Shown here piece by piece: positions 8,488-18,140 of a stretch of 64,000 bases of DNA. Source of the stretch: an uncultured Bacteroidales bacterium (GTDB lineage: Bacteria; Bacteroidota; Bacteroidia; Bacteroidales; UBA932); contig CALUPG010000004.1 in the NCBI GenBank assembly GCA_944322565.1, forward strand, positions 118,994 to 182,993. Direction: 5' to 3'. Under the pieces are notes generated by a model, which saw only the letters and a list, made by a program, of their open reading frames with translations, was not told where the DNA came from and searched no databases. Every line of letters begins with the position of its first letter. Position 1 is the first letter of the stretch. Position numbers and translations under genes: made by a program.

Positions 8488-10887
8488 ATGGAAAACATTG
8501 GAAGTGTGATTTTAGAGGGGCTGAACGGAGGACAGAGACAGGCTGTTGTCTGCACTGAAGGTCCGGTCCTGATAGTAGCGGGGGCGGGTTCCGGCAAGAC
8601 ACGGGTATTGACCAGCCGCATTGCCTATATTCTTGGGCAGGGATGTGCGCCGGAGCGCATCATGGCATTGACATTCACGAAGAAAGCTGCCTCCGAGATG
8701 AAGGAGAGGATTGCCGTGATGGTGGGGGAGAGGAAGGCCCGGAAACTGTTCATGGGAACATTCCATTCCGTTTTCATCAGGTTTCTGAGGGAATATGCCG
8801 AAAGCCTCGGATATCCTTCCGGTTTTACGATTTATGACACAAGTGATTCTGTCAGTGCAGTGAAGGCATGCGTGAAGGAACTCCAGCTGGACGAGAAGGT
8901 CTACAAGCCGAAGGAGGTGCTTTCGCGAATATCCATTGCCAAGAACAATCTTTATACGGCAGAGGCATATGTGTCGAAACCGGAGATAATGCAGAATGAC
9001 GCTGCGCGCAAGAAGCCGAGGACAGGTGACATATATCTGCTGTATGCGAAAAAGTGCAGACAGTCGGGTGTTATGGACTTTGATGATATCCTGTTGAATA
9101 TGAATATATTGCTTCGAGACAACAAGGAAGCTCTCGAAGATATTTCAGGCAGATTCTCATATATCATGGTGGACGAGTACCAGGATACCAATTTTGCCCA
9201 GTACAACATTCTCAGGAAGCTGAGCTCCCGGCATCGCAACATCTGTGTCGTGGGGGATGACTCGCAGTCAATATATGCATTCAGGGGAGCTAAAATTGAA
9301 AATATACTGAATTTCAAGAAAGACTATCCGGACAGCAGCCTTTTCCGCCTTGAGCAGAACTACAGGTCGACGCGGACAATTGTCGATGCCGCGAATTCCC
9401 TTATAGCAAAGAATACTTCCAGAATCCCGAAGACATGTTATTCTGAAGGCGAGGAAGGTCGTAAGATTCAGTTGCTCAATGCATACACGGAACAGGAGGA
9501 AGCATATCTGATATCTTCTTCAATTGTCTCTGAAATTCAGGCGGAACATGCGCAGTATCAGGATTTCGCGATTTTGTATCGCACTAATTCCCAGTCCCGG
9601 GCCCTGGAAGAAGCCCTGAGGAGACGCAATCTTCCGTATGTCATTTTTTCCGGACATTCGTTTTACGAGAGGGCTGAGGTCAAGGACATGATGGCTTATT
9701 TCAAGCTTTCCGTCAATCCGAATGACGATGAGTCGTTCAAGCGCATTGTGAACAAGCCTCTGCGTGGAATCGGAGACACTTCTCTTGCCGCCCTGGCGGC
9801 GGCTGCTTCGGACAAGGGATGTTCTCTCCATGCGGCCGGTCTTGCCCCGGGCCTGGAGACATACGGACTGAAACCGGCTGCTATATCCAGGATTGCCGCC
9901 TTCTGCAATATGATATCGGCATTCAACTCCAAGGCTGTGTCCGGGGATGCATATTCGGCGGCATCTGCGATAGCCATGGAATCCGGACTTCTGCCTGCTC
10001 TGAAAGAAGACACAAGCATAGAAGGTCAGTCGCGCCTGTCGAATGTGGAGGAACTCCTTGACAGCGTGAGCACATTTGAGGAAGAAAAGAAGAATGAATA
10101 TTTCGAGGAGATGCAGGCCGACGGCACTCTTGAGGACGGCAAAGGCCCTGAGGACTGTGACTTGCCGGCAGTGACGCTCAATGACTATCTGGAGAATGTG
10201 TCTCTTCTCAGTGCGGTGGACATGGCTGGCGACGAGGACAGCGCCAACAAGATAGCTCTGATGACAGTACACTCTTCAAAGGGCCTTGAGTTCCCTTATG
10301 TGTTTGTGGCGGGCATGGAGGAGAATCTTTTCCCTTCCGGGGGCCTTCTGGCGACAGAAGCGGACATTGAAGAGGAGAGGCGTCTGTTCTATGTCGCTGT
10401 CACCAGGGCAGAAAAAGCCGTCTGGCTGTCATTCGCGGCTACAAGAATGCGCAATGGCAAGCATGAGTCCAACTCTCCGAGCCGTTTTATAAGAGAGATT
10501 GACAGCAGGTATATAAAGAATCCTCTGCCGCAGAAGTCATCCATGTCCGAAAGATATGCGGATCAGGCTTCAGATGAACCCTGGAGGAGGCATGCGCTTG
10601 CGGAAAAGAGACTGCCAGGCTCGTCTCCTTTCCGTAAGCCGGAGGTCTCTGCCCGCAGAACGCCTCCGGTATCCGCTCCAGTGCCCAAACGGGTTCCGGA
10701 TGTTGATTTTATTCCAACTCCAGTGCTTGAGCTTCGTGAAGGACAGCGGGTCGAGCATAACCGCTTCGGGTACGGAACCATTGTGTCTATATCTGGTGAC
10801 AGGTCGAGCCTGAAGGCGAAGATATCTTTTGATGACTATGGGGAGAAGATACTCATGCTGAATTATGCAAAGATTCGTAGGATTTGA
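8488..10887 (+). CDS. UvrD/PcrA-family ATP-dependent DNA helicase
   Basis: 799 residues of superfamily 1A helicase. Walker A is GAGSGKTR (about 32-39) and Walker B is MVDEYQDTNFAQY (about 228). Motif III is GDDSQSIYAFRGA, motif V VHSSKGLEFPYVFVAG (about 595), and motif VI FYVAVTRAEKAVW (about 635). The last 50 residues (GQRVEHNRFGYGTIVSI) are the PcrA/UvrD Tudor-like domain that binds RNA polymerase. It probably works in nucleotide excision and mismatch repair and in clearing stalled polymerase. It is monocistronic, divergent from nqrA, and followed by a terminator. Whether it is the orthologue called PcrA or UvrD cannot be decided here. Confidence 0.95.
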   Translation: MENIGSVILEGLNGGQRQAVVCTEGPVLIVAGAGSGKTRVLTSRIAYILGQGCAPERIMALTFTKKAASEMKERIAVMVGERKARKLFMGTFHSVFIRFLREYAESLGYPSGFTIYDTSDSVSAVKACVKELQLDEKVYKPKEVLSRISIAKNNLYTAEAYVSKPEIMQNDAARKKPRTGDIYLLYAKKCRQSGVMDFDDILLNMNILLRDNKEALEDISGRFSYIMVDEYQDTNFAQYNILRKLSSRHRNICVVGDDSQSIYAFRGAKIENILNFKKDYPDSSLFRLEQNYRSTRTIVDAANSLIAKNTSRIPKTCYSEGEEGRKIQLLNAYTEQEEAYLISSSIVSEIQAEHAQYQDFAILYRTNSQSRALEEALRRRNLPYVIFSGHSFYERAEVKDMMAYFKLSVNPNDDESFKRIVNKPLRGIGDTSLAALAAAASDKGCSLHAAGLAPGLETYGLKPAAISRIAAFCNMISAFNSKAVSGDAYSAASAIAMESGLLPALKEDTSIEGQSRLSNVEELLDSVSTFEEEKKNEYFEEMQADGTLEDGKGPEDCDLPAVTLNDYLENVSLLSAVDMAGDEDSANKIALMTVHSSKGLEFPYVFVAGMEENLFPSGGLLATEADIEEERRLFYVAVTRAEKAVWLSFAATRMRNGKHESNSPSRFIREIDSRYIKNPLPQKSSMSERYADQASDEPWRRHALAEKRLPGSSPFRKPEVSARRTPPVSAPVPKRVPDVDFIPTPVLELREGQRVEHNRFGYGTIVSISGDRSSLKAKISFDDYGEKILMLNYAKIRRI

Positions 10888-10950
10888 CTTGGACGGCAGG
10901 AAAGATTCACTGTCTTCGTCCTGAAGTTTTTCAGAGTTTAGGTTTAGTAG

Positions 10951-10988
10951 CGGGGGAGCCATTCCAGTGGTTGCCCCGTTATTTTTTT
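10951..10988 (+). terminator. Terminator after the UvrD-like helicase
   Basis: The stem CGGGG...CCCCG, with inner CCA/TGG pairs, is followed by TTATTTTTTT. It lies 64 bases past the helicase stop codon. A second weak hairpin (GGACG...CGTCC) lies just upstream. Confidence 0.8.
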
Positions 10989-11146
10989 GAGGATAAACAT
11001 AAAAAAAATCATAAAATTAAAAATTCAGAAATTATTAATTAAAAAATCAGAAAAATCATTTCTCCGGCGGCGCTGCATAAATTCCATGAGCCTACATTTG
11101 TACCGGGGCATCCGTGGTGGGTGTCTGATAAAATGTGGAGACAGAT

Positions 11147-12247
11147 ATGAGAAGAAAGATTTTCAAGACAATGTCCGGGATATTGTGCCCGGCGGCAATC
11201 ACCTTGTTTCTGGTCATGACGATGTCATGTGAGCGCAATGCCGCTTCTGCAGGCAGTCCGGCTTTCATCCGGCTGACTTTTTCCGACAGTTGGTACAGTT
11301 CCACGCGGGCAGTTGAAGGTATGCCTGACACGAATGATTTTATCCTGAATGTTTCAGATGAAGACGGAGATGTTGTCTATTCGGGACTTTATGGGGCTTC
11401 TCCTGAAGTTTTTGAGGTGCCGCCCGGAAGCTATGACATATCTGTCAGGTCTTCGGAATTCTTATCTCCGGCCTTTTCTTCTCCGGTATTCGGTGACGAC
11501 AGGTGTGTCGTCGTTCCGGAAGGAGGGGCCGTATGTGTTGAACTTGAGTGTGTTCAGATCAATTCCGGAATCAGGCTCAGGATAGATCCGGATTTTCTGA
11601 CAAGATTCCCCCAGGGCGTTCTCTTCCTGTCATCCGAAGACGGACGGCTCATGTACGGCTATTCGGAAAAAAGAATCGCGTATTTCAATCCAGGGAATGT
11701 CTCTCTTGTTCTGAATGAGGGGAATGAAAGCAGGACTCTTCTTACAAGATGGCTTGAAGGCCGGGAAATATTGACGCTGAACATAGATGTCCCTGATGCT
11801 TCTGCCCCAGACGGAGGGTATATCAGCATATCCGTAGATACGTCCAGGGTGTGGACAGATGAGGACTATATGATAGGCGAAGAGCAGGAGAACACCGGAG
11901 AAGAGCCTGAAAATGCCGTTTCTGTCAGCCAGGCCAGGACTATGGCCGGAGAAAGGGATGTGTGGGTCACGGGATTTGTGGTCGGAGGAGATCTTACACG
12001 TTCCTCGATGTCATTCGAGGCTCCGTTCGAGACTTCAACCAATCTTGCGATAGCGGCAAGGTCTTCAGTCAGGGACAAGGATGCTTGCATGTCGGTGGAA
12101 CTTCCGTCCGGAGATGTCCGGGATGCTCTGAATCTCGTTTCTCATCCGGAATTGGTCGGTCGTCAGATATGGCTCCGGGGAGATATAGCCGAATCATATT
12201 TCGGGATTCCCGGCATCAAGTCAACAGATGAATTTATATTGAAATGA
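11147..12247 (+). CDS. DUF6359-containing surface lipoprotein
   Basis: 366 residues from the ATG at 11147, chosen over a GTG at 11135 because it gives a clean signal peptide and has GGAG upstream. The signal ends MTMSC (lipobox). The middle is a beta-rich domain with VFEVPPGSYDISVRSSEF, the pattern of DUF4493 in lipoproteins that wrap fimbria-like repeats. The last 110 residues match the DUF6359 pattern: VWVTGFVVGG, FEAPFETSTNLAIA, then GIPGIKSTDEF. An acidic linker lies between. It shares 4 bases with the next lipoprotein gene (ATGA overlap), so the two are translationally coupled. Function is unknown; adhesion or surface assembly is the likely area. TACATTTG at 11093-11100 may be the -7 element. 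Confidence 0.75.
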   Translation: MRRKIFKTMSGILCPAAITLFLVMTMSCERNAASAGSPAFIRLTFSDSWYSSTRAVEGMPDTNDFILNVSDEDGDVVYSGLYGASPEVFEVPPGSYDISVRSSEFLSPAFSSPVFGDDRCVVVPEGGAVCVELECVQINSGIRLRIDPDFLTRFPQGVLFLSSEDGRLMYGYSEKRIAYFNPGNVSLVLNEGNESRTLLTRWLEGREILTLNIDVPDASAPDGGYISISVDTSRVWTDEDYMIGEEQENTGEEPENAVSVSQARTMAGERDVWVTGFVVGGDLTRSSMSFEAPFETSTNLAIAARSSVRDKDACMSVELPSGDVRDALNLVSHPELVGRQIWLRGDIAESYFGIPGIKSTDEFILK

Positions 12248-15009
12248 AACGCGGAGTATTTTGCCTGGCCGGATATGCTGCTGCGGCATTGTTGTCCGGA
12301 TGCTGCGATGAAGTCATTCCTGAATTGTGCGTGGAGAACGGGACGGATGCCATGAGGTTTGTCCGTGTAGGCCTTGTGCCTGACGGATATGGCAGGCCGT
12401 CCGATAAAACCAGAAGTGCAGTGGGCGATGCCGTGTACGATGACAGCTATATTTCGGATGCCAACATTTTCATTTATGACGATACCGGCAGTCTCGTACA
12501 TTCTGAATATATGCACGGACAGTATGAAACAGATGTGGAAATACCTGCCGGGAGACAATATTTCATTTACGCCTATGCCAATGCCGGCAAGGCTGATGCT
12601 CCCGTATGTATGGATGATTTGGCCGGATTCCGTATGCGGATATCTGATGTCGGAGAGATGGCATCATCAGGTTCCGTGCCTATGTGCGGAAAGGCAGTCA
12701 TTGACATGACATCGGTACAGGAGGAGGTCAGCATTGTCTTGAAACGGATGGTGTCTGAAATAGTTCTCAGTTTCAGAAGCGATGATGACCTGCGGGTGGA
12801 TCTCTGCTCTGTGGAAATGGAAAACTCACCTATGGATATGGCTCCGTTCCGGGTATCTTCAGAACCGTTGCTGCGGGGCAGCGGTGATTATGCTTCGGAC
12901 GATGATTTGTCTGAACTGATGAATGACGGGCGGGTGAGTCTGTATCTGTTTGAAGATATGTCAAGTCCCAATGAAATGCCTGTTACTGATGATGACAGCC
13001 TCTCCGGAAGTCTGCCAGAAAATTGTCCTGCCGTCAGAATCAAGGGTAAAGTTATAAATTCTTCCGGCCTTGTTGCTGCTTCAGTTGACTATTGGCTGGC
13101 ACTTGACTGGAAACTGCGCCGGAACCACAGATATGAAATCCCTTTTGTCGCTACGGCATCAGGTATTCATGAAGATTCGTGGCGGGTGGAAGTTTCCGAT
13201 GGAGAACTTCAGATCTCCGATCATAGGATTGAGCTTCCGGTCAGTGCAACTGCAGTATTGAAAGTACCTGCAATGGAATATTCTGAAGTGATTTTTTCTT
13301 CTGACAATCCTGAAATTGCGGCTTCGGACAGCTTTGGCAATATCACTGCCTGCTCCCCCGGATTGACGGTCATAAGGGCGTATTGTCCGGCAGTGGATGC
13401 TTCTGCGTCTTGCGAAGTTGAAGTGTATTCTCCGGATGCATTCGTTGAATACACGGCAGACCTGTCTGAATATGCGAGGGCCTGGGGGAGAATCGATTTC
13501 ATGACAGCGGATGAGGACAGCCCGGTATCGCTTGTATGCGGAAATGACACATTGTATGTCGGAGTTCCTTCGGATGACAATATGATGACGCTCCATACTG
13601 CTTCACATGAGCTTTATTATGTTCCGGACGAGACTGCTTCCACCGTATATGTATGGAACGGAAAAGCATTGGGCAAGACTGTTCTCAAAGTCATTCAGGG
13701 CAGGAAGGAAGGGGAGATAGTGCTTGAGAACAGGGCATATCCAAGGTATATGCTGTTTGCGGACGGGATAAATGAAGTCTTGTTGTCGGATAGCGGGGGA
13801 AAGACTGATTTCAAGCTGTATCTGGCCGATGAGACTTGGGATTATCTTGATTCAGAGCCGTTTTTCGCTCCCGAGGAGGTATGCCGCCATTGGGAAGAAA
13901 CTGTTTACGATAATTTTTTCTGGGATTATATGGACTGCATCGAGATATCAGGGCCCGAAGGGTATGAATCCTGGCTTGATTTCAGGTTTACGACTTCCGG
14001 ATGGGATGACGGTGATGAAGATTATCTCAGCGCAGGTGAGATGTGGGTGCTGAAGTCGGATGAAACCGTGCCTGAGAATTTCACCCTGACTCTGCACAAT
14101 GGTGCCGGCGGATTCTCTGGTATGGCCGATACTGAAGTCCGTGTCTGTGTCGGCAAGACTTTCCTCAGACAGGGGTATATGGGGGAATATTACAATTTTC
14201 AGATTGCTCCTGATGACATGCAATCGGACAGAATATTGCTTGACCGGTCTCTCCTTAAGGACGCGCAATGGGAGGTCAGAAGATTTTTGGCGGAAGATGA
14301 AGGGGAAACTATGGCGGAGACATGGGCAAATGCAGACGATAAATTTACCGGGCTTCTTGAAGGACCGTTCCGGGATGCGGAGACGGGCCGGAGTTATCTG
14401 TCACTTCTTCCTCCTGAGGAACTCTCCGCCGACGAGTTCTTCGCAAACGGCTCATACATATTCAGGGGCAGTGTCGTCAATCCTCAGTCCGGCCAGGAAA
14501 TATGCGGCTACTACACTTTGGACATAATATTGTATGTGAGTGTCATCTCTTCTGTGGACATCAGTATTTCAGGACTCGCTGCAAGCAGGGTGGAACGGAC
14601 TTATGTGCCGTTAAGCAGGTGGTCGATGCCCGGGTACGAGGATTTCTGGAACAATCTGTATCCTGTGGAAATCCATGACTATGACACGGGATACAGGTAC
14701 AGGCTAAATTCGCTTGTCGGCAGCTATGTGGTGGATTCATTTGAAATCCCGGGAGCCATAAGCAGTCCGCAGCAGTCTTATGACACTGTATATATGGCTC
14801 TTGACGGAGTTTTCGGAAAAGGGCCGGGAGACTTTGAATTTTGCCTGTTGGGCGGTCAGTATAGCGTGGAAGAACTGAAGATTGACAGGTATACGGCTGA
14901 CATGTACAATTCCTGGGGTTACTGGCATTTTGTCCGCCAGTATGATTTCGGCCGATGTCTGGAAAATTATATCATTGAAGCCTATTATCATGACTTTGAT
15001 ACTTATTGA
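12244..15009 (+). CDS. Large FimB/Mfa2-like lipoprotein with Ig-like (BIG2) domain
   Basis: 921 residues with a lipobox at LLSGC. The N-terminal 250 residues are FimB/Mfa2-like: NIFIYDDTGSLV, YAYANAGKADAP, SVPMCGKAVIDM and ISIVLKRMVSEIVLSF-type strands, homologous in order to the partial gene at the window start. Around 310-395 is a bacterial Ig-like group 2 domain (DNPEIAASDSFGNITA, then GLTVIRAYCPAVDASA). The remaining 520 residues are beta-rich, aromatic and acidic, with no domain I recognise. It probably sits on the cell surface as an anchor or adhesin with the coupled upstream lipoprotein. No fimbrillin gene is present in the window, so a fimbrial role is inference. Confidence 0.7.
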   Translation: MKRGVFCLAGYAAAALLSGCCDEVIPELCVENGTDAMRFVRVGLVPDGYGRPSDKTRSAVGDAVYDDSYISDANIFIYDDTGSLVHSEYMHGQYETDVEIPAGRQYFIYAYANAGKADAPVCMDDLAGFRMRISDVGEMASSGSVPMCGKAVIDMTSVQEEVSIVLKRMVSEIVLSFRSDDDLRVDLCSVEMENSPMDMAPFRVSSEPLLRGSGDYASDDDLSELMNDGRVSLYLFEDMSSPNEMPVTDDDSLSGSLPENCPAVRIKGKVINSSGLVAASVDYWLALDWKLRRNHRYEIPFVATASGIHEDSWRVEVSDGELQISDHRIELPVSATAVLKVPAMEYSEVIFSSDNPEIAASDSFGNITACSPGLTVIRAYCPAVDASASCEVEVYSPDAFVEYTADLSEYARAWGRIDFMTADEDSPVSLVCGNDTLYVGVPSDDNMMTLHTASHELYYVPDETASTVYVWNGKALGKTVLKVIQGRKEGEIVLENRAYPRYMLFADGINEVLLSDSGGKTDFKLYLADETWDYLDSEPFFAPEEVCRHWEETVYDNFFWDYMDCIEISGPEGYESWLDFRFTTSGWDDGDEDYLSAGEMWVLKSDETVPENFTLTLHNGAGGFSGMADTEVRVCVGKTFLRQGYMGEYYNFQIAPDDMQSDRILLDRSLLKDAQWEVRRFLAEDEGETMAETWANADDKFTGLLEGPFRDAETGRSYLSLLPPEELSADEFFANGSYIFRGSVVNPQSGQEICGYYTLDIILYVSVISSVDISISGLAASRVERTYVPLSRWSMPGYEDFWNNLYPVEIHDYDTGYRYRLNSLVGSYVVDSFEIPGAISSPQQSYDTVYMALDGVFGKGPGDFEFCLLGGQYSVEELKIDRYTADMYNSWGYWHFVRQYDFGRCLENYIIEAYYHDFDTY

Positions 15010-15023
15010 TCATGACTTTGATA
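14985..15023 (+). repeat. Short imperfect tandem duplication spanning a stop codon
   Basis: The 15-mer TCATGACTTTGATAC occurs at 14988-15002 and again at 15009-15023, a 21-base period. The first copy encodes the end of the lipoprotein and the second lies after its stop. This looks like a small local duplication. Confidence 0.7.
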
Positions 15024-15030
15024 CCGGTTG

Positions 15031-15070
15031 AAAAAATAGCGGACGGTCCTTGTGTCGGATCGTCCGCTAT
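15031..15070 (-). terminator. dnaK terminator
   Basis: Arms ATAGCGGACG (15036-15045) and CGTCCGCTAT (15061-15070) form a perfect 10-base stem. On the minus strand it is followed by six T residues, as expected for the end of dnaK. On the plus strand the stem lacks a T tract, though it may still slow read-through. Confidence 0.88.
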
Positions 15071-15106
15071 GGCTCCCGGAGAGTCTCCGGTTATCTCGTG
15101 CAATGA

Positions 15107-17002
15107 TTACTGCTCGTCAGGTCCCTGGTCGTCAGGTCCGTTCTGCGGCCCCTGAGGCCCTCCCTGATAAGGATTCTGAGGCCCTCCCTGCTGTGCGCCT
15201 GCGGCTTTTGCCATATCCTCGGATGCGGCATGCCATGCAGACTCAAGTTCGCTGTTGTATCTGTCGATGTCAGAAATGTTCTGGCTCTTGACAGCTTCCT
15301 TGAGGTTGTTGAGTGCAGACTCGATTGCAGACTTCTTGTCAGCAGGAATCTTGTCTCCGTATTCCTTGAGGTTCTTCTCTGTCTGGAAGCAGAGGGCGTC
15401 GGCACTGTTGATCTTGTCGACTCTTTCCTTCTCGGCTTTGTCGGCTGCCTCGTTGGCCTTCGCCTCGTCACGCATCCTCTTGATTTCTTCATCGCTGAGT
15501 CCGGATGACGCCTCGATGCGGATCTTCTGCTCTTTGCCGGTGGCCTTGTCCTTTGCGGAGACATTGAGGATACCGTTTGCGTCGATGTCAAATGTCACCT
15601 CAATCTGAGGAATTCCCCTTGGAGCCGGAGCGATTCCGTCAAGATGGAACCTTCCGATTTCCTTGTTGTCCTTTGCCATAGGCCTTTCGCCCTGAAGGAC
15701 ATGGATTTCAACTGACGGCTGGTTGTCGGCTGCAGTCGAGAACACTTCGGATTTCCTTGTAGGAATTGTAGTGTTGGACTCGATGAGCTTGGTCATTACC
15801 CCGCCGAGGGTCTCGATGCCGAGTGAAAGAGGAGTGACATCAAGAAGAAGCACATCCTTTACATCGCCGGCAAGCACACCGCCCTGGATTGAGGCTCCGA
15901 TTGCAACTACCTCGTCAGGGTTGACGCTCTTGTTAGGCTCTTTCCCGAAGAATTTCTTCACAATCTCCTGGACAGCAGGGATACGGGTTGAACCGCCCAC
16001 AAGCAGGACTTCGTCTATGTCTGACGGCTGGAGATTGGCATCCTGAAGGGCTTTGCGGCATGGCTCGATAGTTCTCTGGAAGAGGTCATCGGCGAGCTGC
16101 TCGAATTTGGCCCTTGTCAGTGTCTTTACAAGATGCTTAGGAATACCGTCAACCGGCATGATGTAAGGCAGATTGATTTCAGTTGAAGTCTGGCTTGAAA
16201 GCTCAATCTTGGCTTTCTCGGCAGCCTCCTTAAGTCTCTGAAGCGCCATCGGGTCTTTCTTGAGGTCGATTCCGCCATTTTCGGAAGCAAATTCCGATGC
16301 AAGCCAGTCAATGATTACCTGGTCGAAGTCATCTCCTCCGAGGTGCGTGTCTCCGTTGGTTGACTTGACTTCAAACACACCGTCACCGAGTTCCATGATG
16401 GAGATATCGAATGTACCGCCTCCCAGATCGTATACGGCAATCTTCATGTCCTTGTTCTTCTTGTCAAGGCCGTAAGCAAGTGCCGCAGCCGTAGGCTCGT
16501 TGATGATACGCTTGACATCAAGGCCTGCAATCTTGCCGGCCTCCTTGGTGGCCTGCCTCTGTGAGTCAGAGAAGTATGCAGGAACTGTGATGACAGCCTC
16601 GGTGACTTCCTGTCTCAGATAGTCTTCGGCAGTCTTTTTCATCTTCTGGAGAATCATTGCAGAAATCTCCTGCGGAGTGTAGAGCCTTCCGTCAATGTCG
16701 ACTCTCGGCGTGTTGTTGTCGCCTCTGACGACCTTGTACGGTACTCTCTCAATCTCTCTGGAGACCTGGTCGTATGTCTCTCCCATGAATCTCTTGATGG
16801 AGAATACTGTCTTGTGAGGATTGGTTATGGCCTGCCTCTTTGCAGGATTTCCGATTTTCCTCTCGCCCCCGTCCGTGAACGCTACCACTGAAGGCGTAGT
16901 TCTCTGTCCCTCATTATTAATTATGACGGTAGGCTCGTTGCCTTCCATCACTGCCACGCATGAGTTCGTGGTTCCCAAGTCGATACCGATAATTTTTCCC
17001 AT
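15107..17002 (-). CDS. dnaK: Molecular chaperone DnaK (Hsp70)
   Basis: 631 residues. The nucleotide-binding domain opens with [17 protein letters not shown] and contains [19 protein letters not shown] and [18 protein letters not shown]. The linker [15 protein letters not shown] and the substrate-binding domain follow, then the helical lid with [19 protein letters not shown]. It folds and disaggregates proteins with DnaJ and GrpE, neither of which is nearby. The C-terminal tail is Gly, Pro and Gln rich ([14 protein letters not shown]) and ends GPDEQ, without the EEVD-like or EFEEV ending of many DnaKs. Six TGNCA pentamers lie 90-160 bases upstream of the start. No CIRCE element is visible. Confidence 0.97.
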   Translation of the reverse strand: MGKIIGIDLGTTNSCVAVMEGNEPTVIINNEGQRTTPSVVAFTDGGERKIGNPAKRQAITNPHKTVFSIKRFMGETYDQVSREIERVPYKVVRGDNNTPRVDIDGRLYTPQEISAMILQKMKKTAEDYLRQEVTEAVITVPAYFSDSQRQATKEAGKIAGLDVKRIINEPTAAALAYGLDKKNKDMKIAVYDLGGGTFDISIMELGDGVFEVKSTNGDTHLGGDDFDQVIIDWLASEFASENGGIDLKKDPMALQRLKEAAEKAKIELSSQTSTEINLPYIMPVDGIPKHLVKTLTRAKFEQLADDLFQRTIEPCRKALQDANLQPSDIDEVLLVGGSTRIPAVQEIVKKFFGKEPNKSVNPDEVVAIGASIQGGVLAGDVKDVLLLDVTPLSLGIETLGGVMTKLIESNTTIPTRKSEVFSTAADNQPSVEIHVLQGERPMAKDNKEIGRFHLDGIAPAPRGIPQIEVTFDIDANGILNVSAKDKATGKEQKIRIEASSGLSDEEIKRMRDEAKANEAADKAEKERVDKINSADALCFQTEKNLKEYGDKIPADKKSAIESALNNLKEAVKSQNISDIDRYNSELESAWHAASEDMAKAAGAQQGGPQNPYQGGPQGPQNGPDDQGPDEQ

Positions 17003-17094
17003 AATATCTTTTCCTTTTTATTTTCTTTTGTTTTCAATTTGGATTGCCTGTCTGCCCGGACTGCCGGGCGACGCCGGGGTATTATCCAATGTTA

Positions 17095-17157
17095 TGCCAT
17101 TGCCGCTCTGATGGCAAAATGTGCCAAAATGTCATGATTTCTGGCAGAATACTGACA
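17095..17157. promoter_or_regulatory. Cluster of TGNCA pentamers upstream of dnaK (candidate stress operator)
   Basis: TGCCA, TGGCA, TGCCA, TGTCA, TGGCA and TGACA begin at 17095, 17112, 17122, 17130, 17142 and 17153, mostly 8-12 bases apart, close to one helical turn. Two form an inverted repeat TGGCA-N5-TGCCA. It lies in the divergent dnaK/rluA-type intergenic region, 92 bases or more upstream of dnaK. The regulatory role is inferred from density and position. Confidence 0.5.
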
Positions 17158-17293
17158 GGATTCATGCTTCTGATGCTTCAGAGCCGGTGTCCATGACAAG
17201 AGGAAAATTGGCTTTTTCGGCAAATATTTGCATATATTTGTCCCCTGAAACGGCATTCGTCCGGACATGGGAGACGAATAATATTGATATGTC

Positions 17294-18037
17294 ATGATTT
17301 ACAGGGAATTGACAGAAAAAGAGTATGCTGATGCGGAAAGCCGTATCCTGTATGAGGACAATCATCTTCTTGTCGTCAACAAGCAGGCCGGGGAGATAGT
17401 GCAGGCTGACATGACACAGGACGAGACTCTGGCGGATTTCTACAGGGCATTCATCGCAAAGCGGAACGGTAAGGATGGCGGTGTCTTTCTCGGCATTCCA
17501 CACAGACTGGACAGGCCTGTGAGCGGAGTGACTGTGTTTGCGCGCACTTCCAAGGCGCTTGAGCGGCTTAATGCCATGTTCCGGAACGGCGACATGCATA
17601 AGTTCTATTGGGCTCTCGTATGTTCACGGCCGCTTCCCGACAGTGCGGAACTGTCTGACTGGCTCGTCCGGAATGAGAAGCAGAACAAGTCCTATATTTA
17701 TGAAGGTAATCCCGAGGTGCGCAAAGACGCCAAGCTTGCACGGCTCAGGTACAGGACTTTGGGACATACTGACAGATATTGGCTGGTGGAAGTTGGCCTT
17801 CTGACAGGACGGCATCACCAGATAAGATGCCAGCTGGCCGGGCATGGCTGTGTCATAAGGGGGGACCTGAAATATGGTGCGCCGCGCTCCAATCCGGACG
17901 GAGGCATCTGCCTTCATGCCAGGAGGATAACTTTTGTGCATCCTGTGAGGAAGACGGAGATGACGATAGAGGCCCCGCTCCCTGCGTCATGGGCAGCAAT
18001 CGCCGCTTCCGCACTGGATGTCGGCCGGTCCGTCTGA
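17294..18037 (+). CDS. RluA-family pseudouridine synthase
   Basis: 247 residues. The catalytic motif is PHRLDRPVSGVTVFARTSKA, where Asp in HRLD attacks the uridine. RHHQIRCQLAGHGCVIRGDLKYG and LHARRITFVHP complete the RluA-type core. There is no S4 RNA-binding domain at the N-terminus, which starts directly with LYEDNHLLVVNKQAGE, so it is a short RluA/RsuA-like enzyme modifying rRNA or tRNA. The substrate position cannot be read. It is divergent from dnaK. Confidence 0.93.
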   Translation: MIYRELTEKEYADAESRILYEDNHLLVVNKQAGEIVQADMTQDETLADFYRAFIAKRNGKDGGVFLGIPHRLDRPVSGVTVFARTSKALERLNAMFRNGDMHKFYWALVCSRPLPDSAELSDWLVRNEKQNKSYIYEGNPEVRKDAKLARLRYRTLGHTDRYWLVEVGLLTGRHHQIRCQLAGHGCVIRGDLKYGAPRSNPDGGICLHARRITFVHPVRKTEMTIEAPLPASWAAIAASALDVGRSV

Positions 18038-18140
18038 CAGCCGTCGACATAATCCGTCATACAATTGCGACAGCAACAGACGCCGGAACTATAACAGCAG
18101 TGAACAATAATAACAGGAAACAACGCAATAACAACAAGCC

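Noticed and set aside
9520..10272. 250-residue minus-strand ORF opposite the helicase
   Set aside because: Antisense shadow of conserved helicase motifs with low-complexity composition.
17101..17160. Sigma-54 promoter (TGGCAC...TTGC) in front of dnaK
   Set aside because: The GG to GC distance is 8 rather than 10 bases, and no enhancer-type regulator is near.
17003..17293. CIRCE/HrcA operator for dnaK
   Set aside because: No TTAGCACTC-N9-GAGTGCTAA-like repeat is present.
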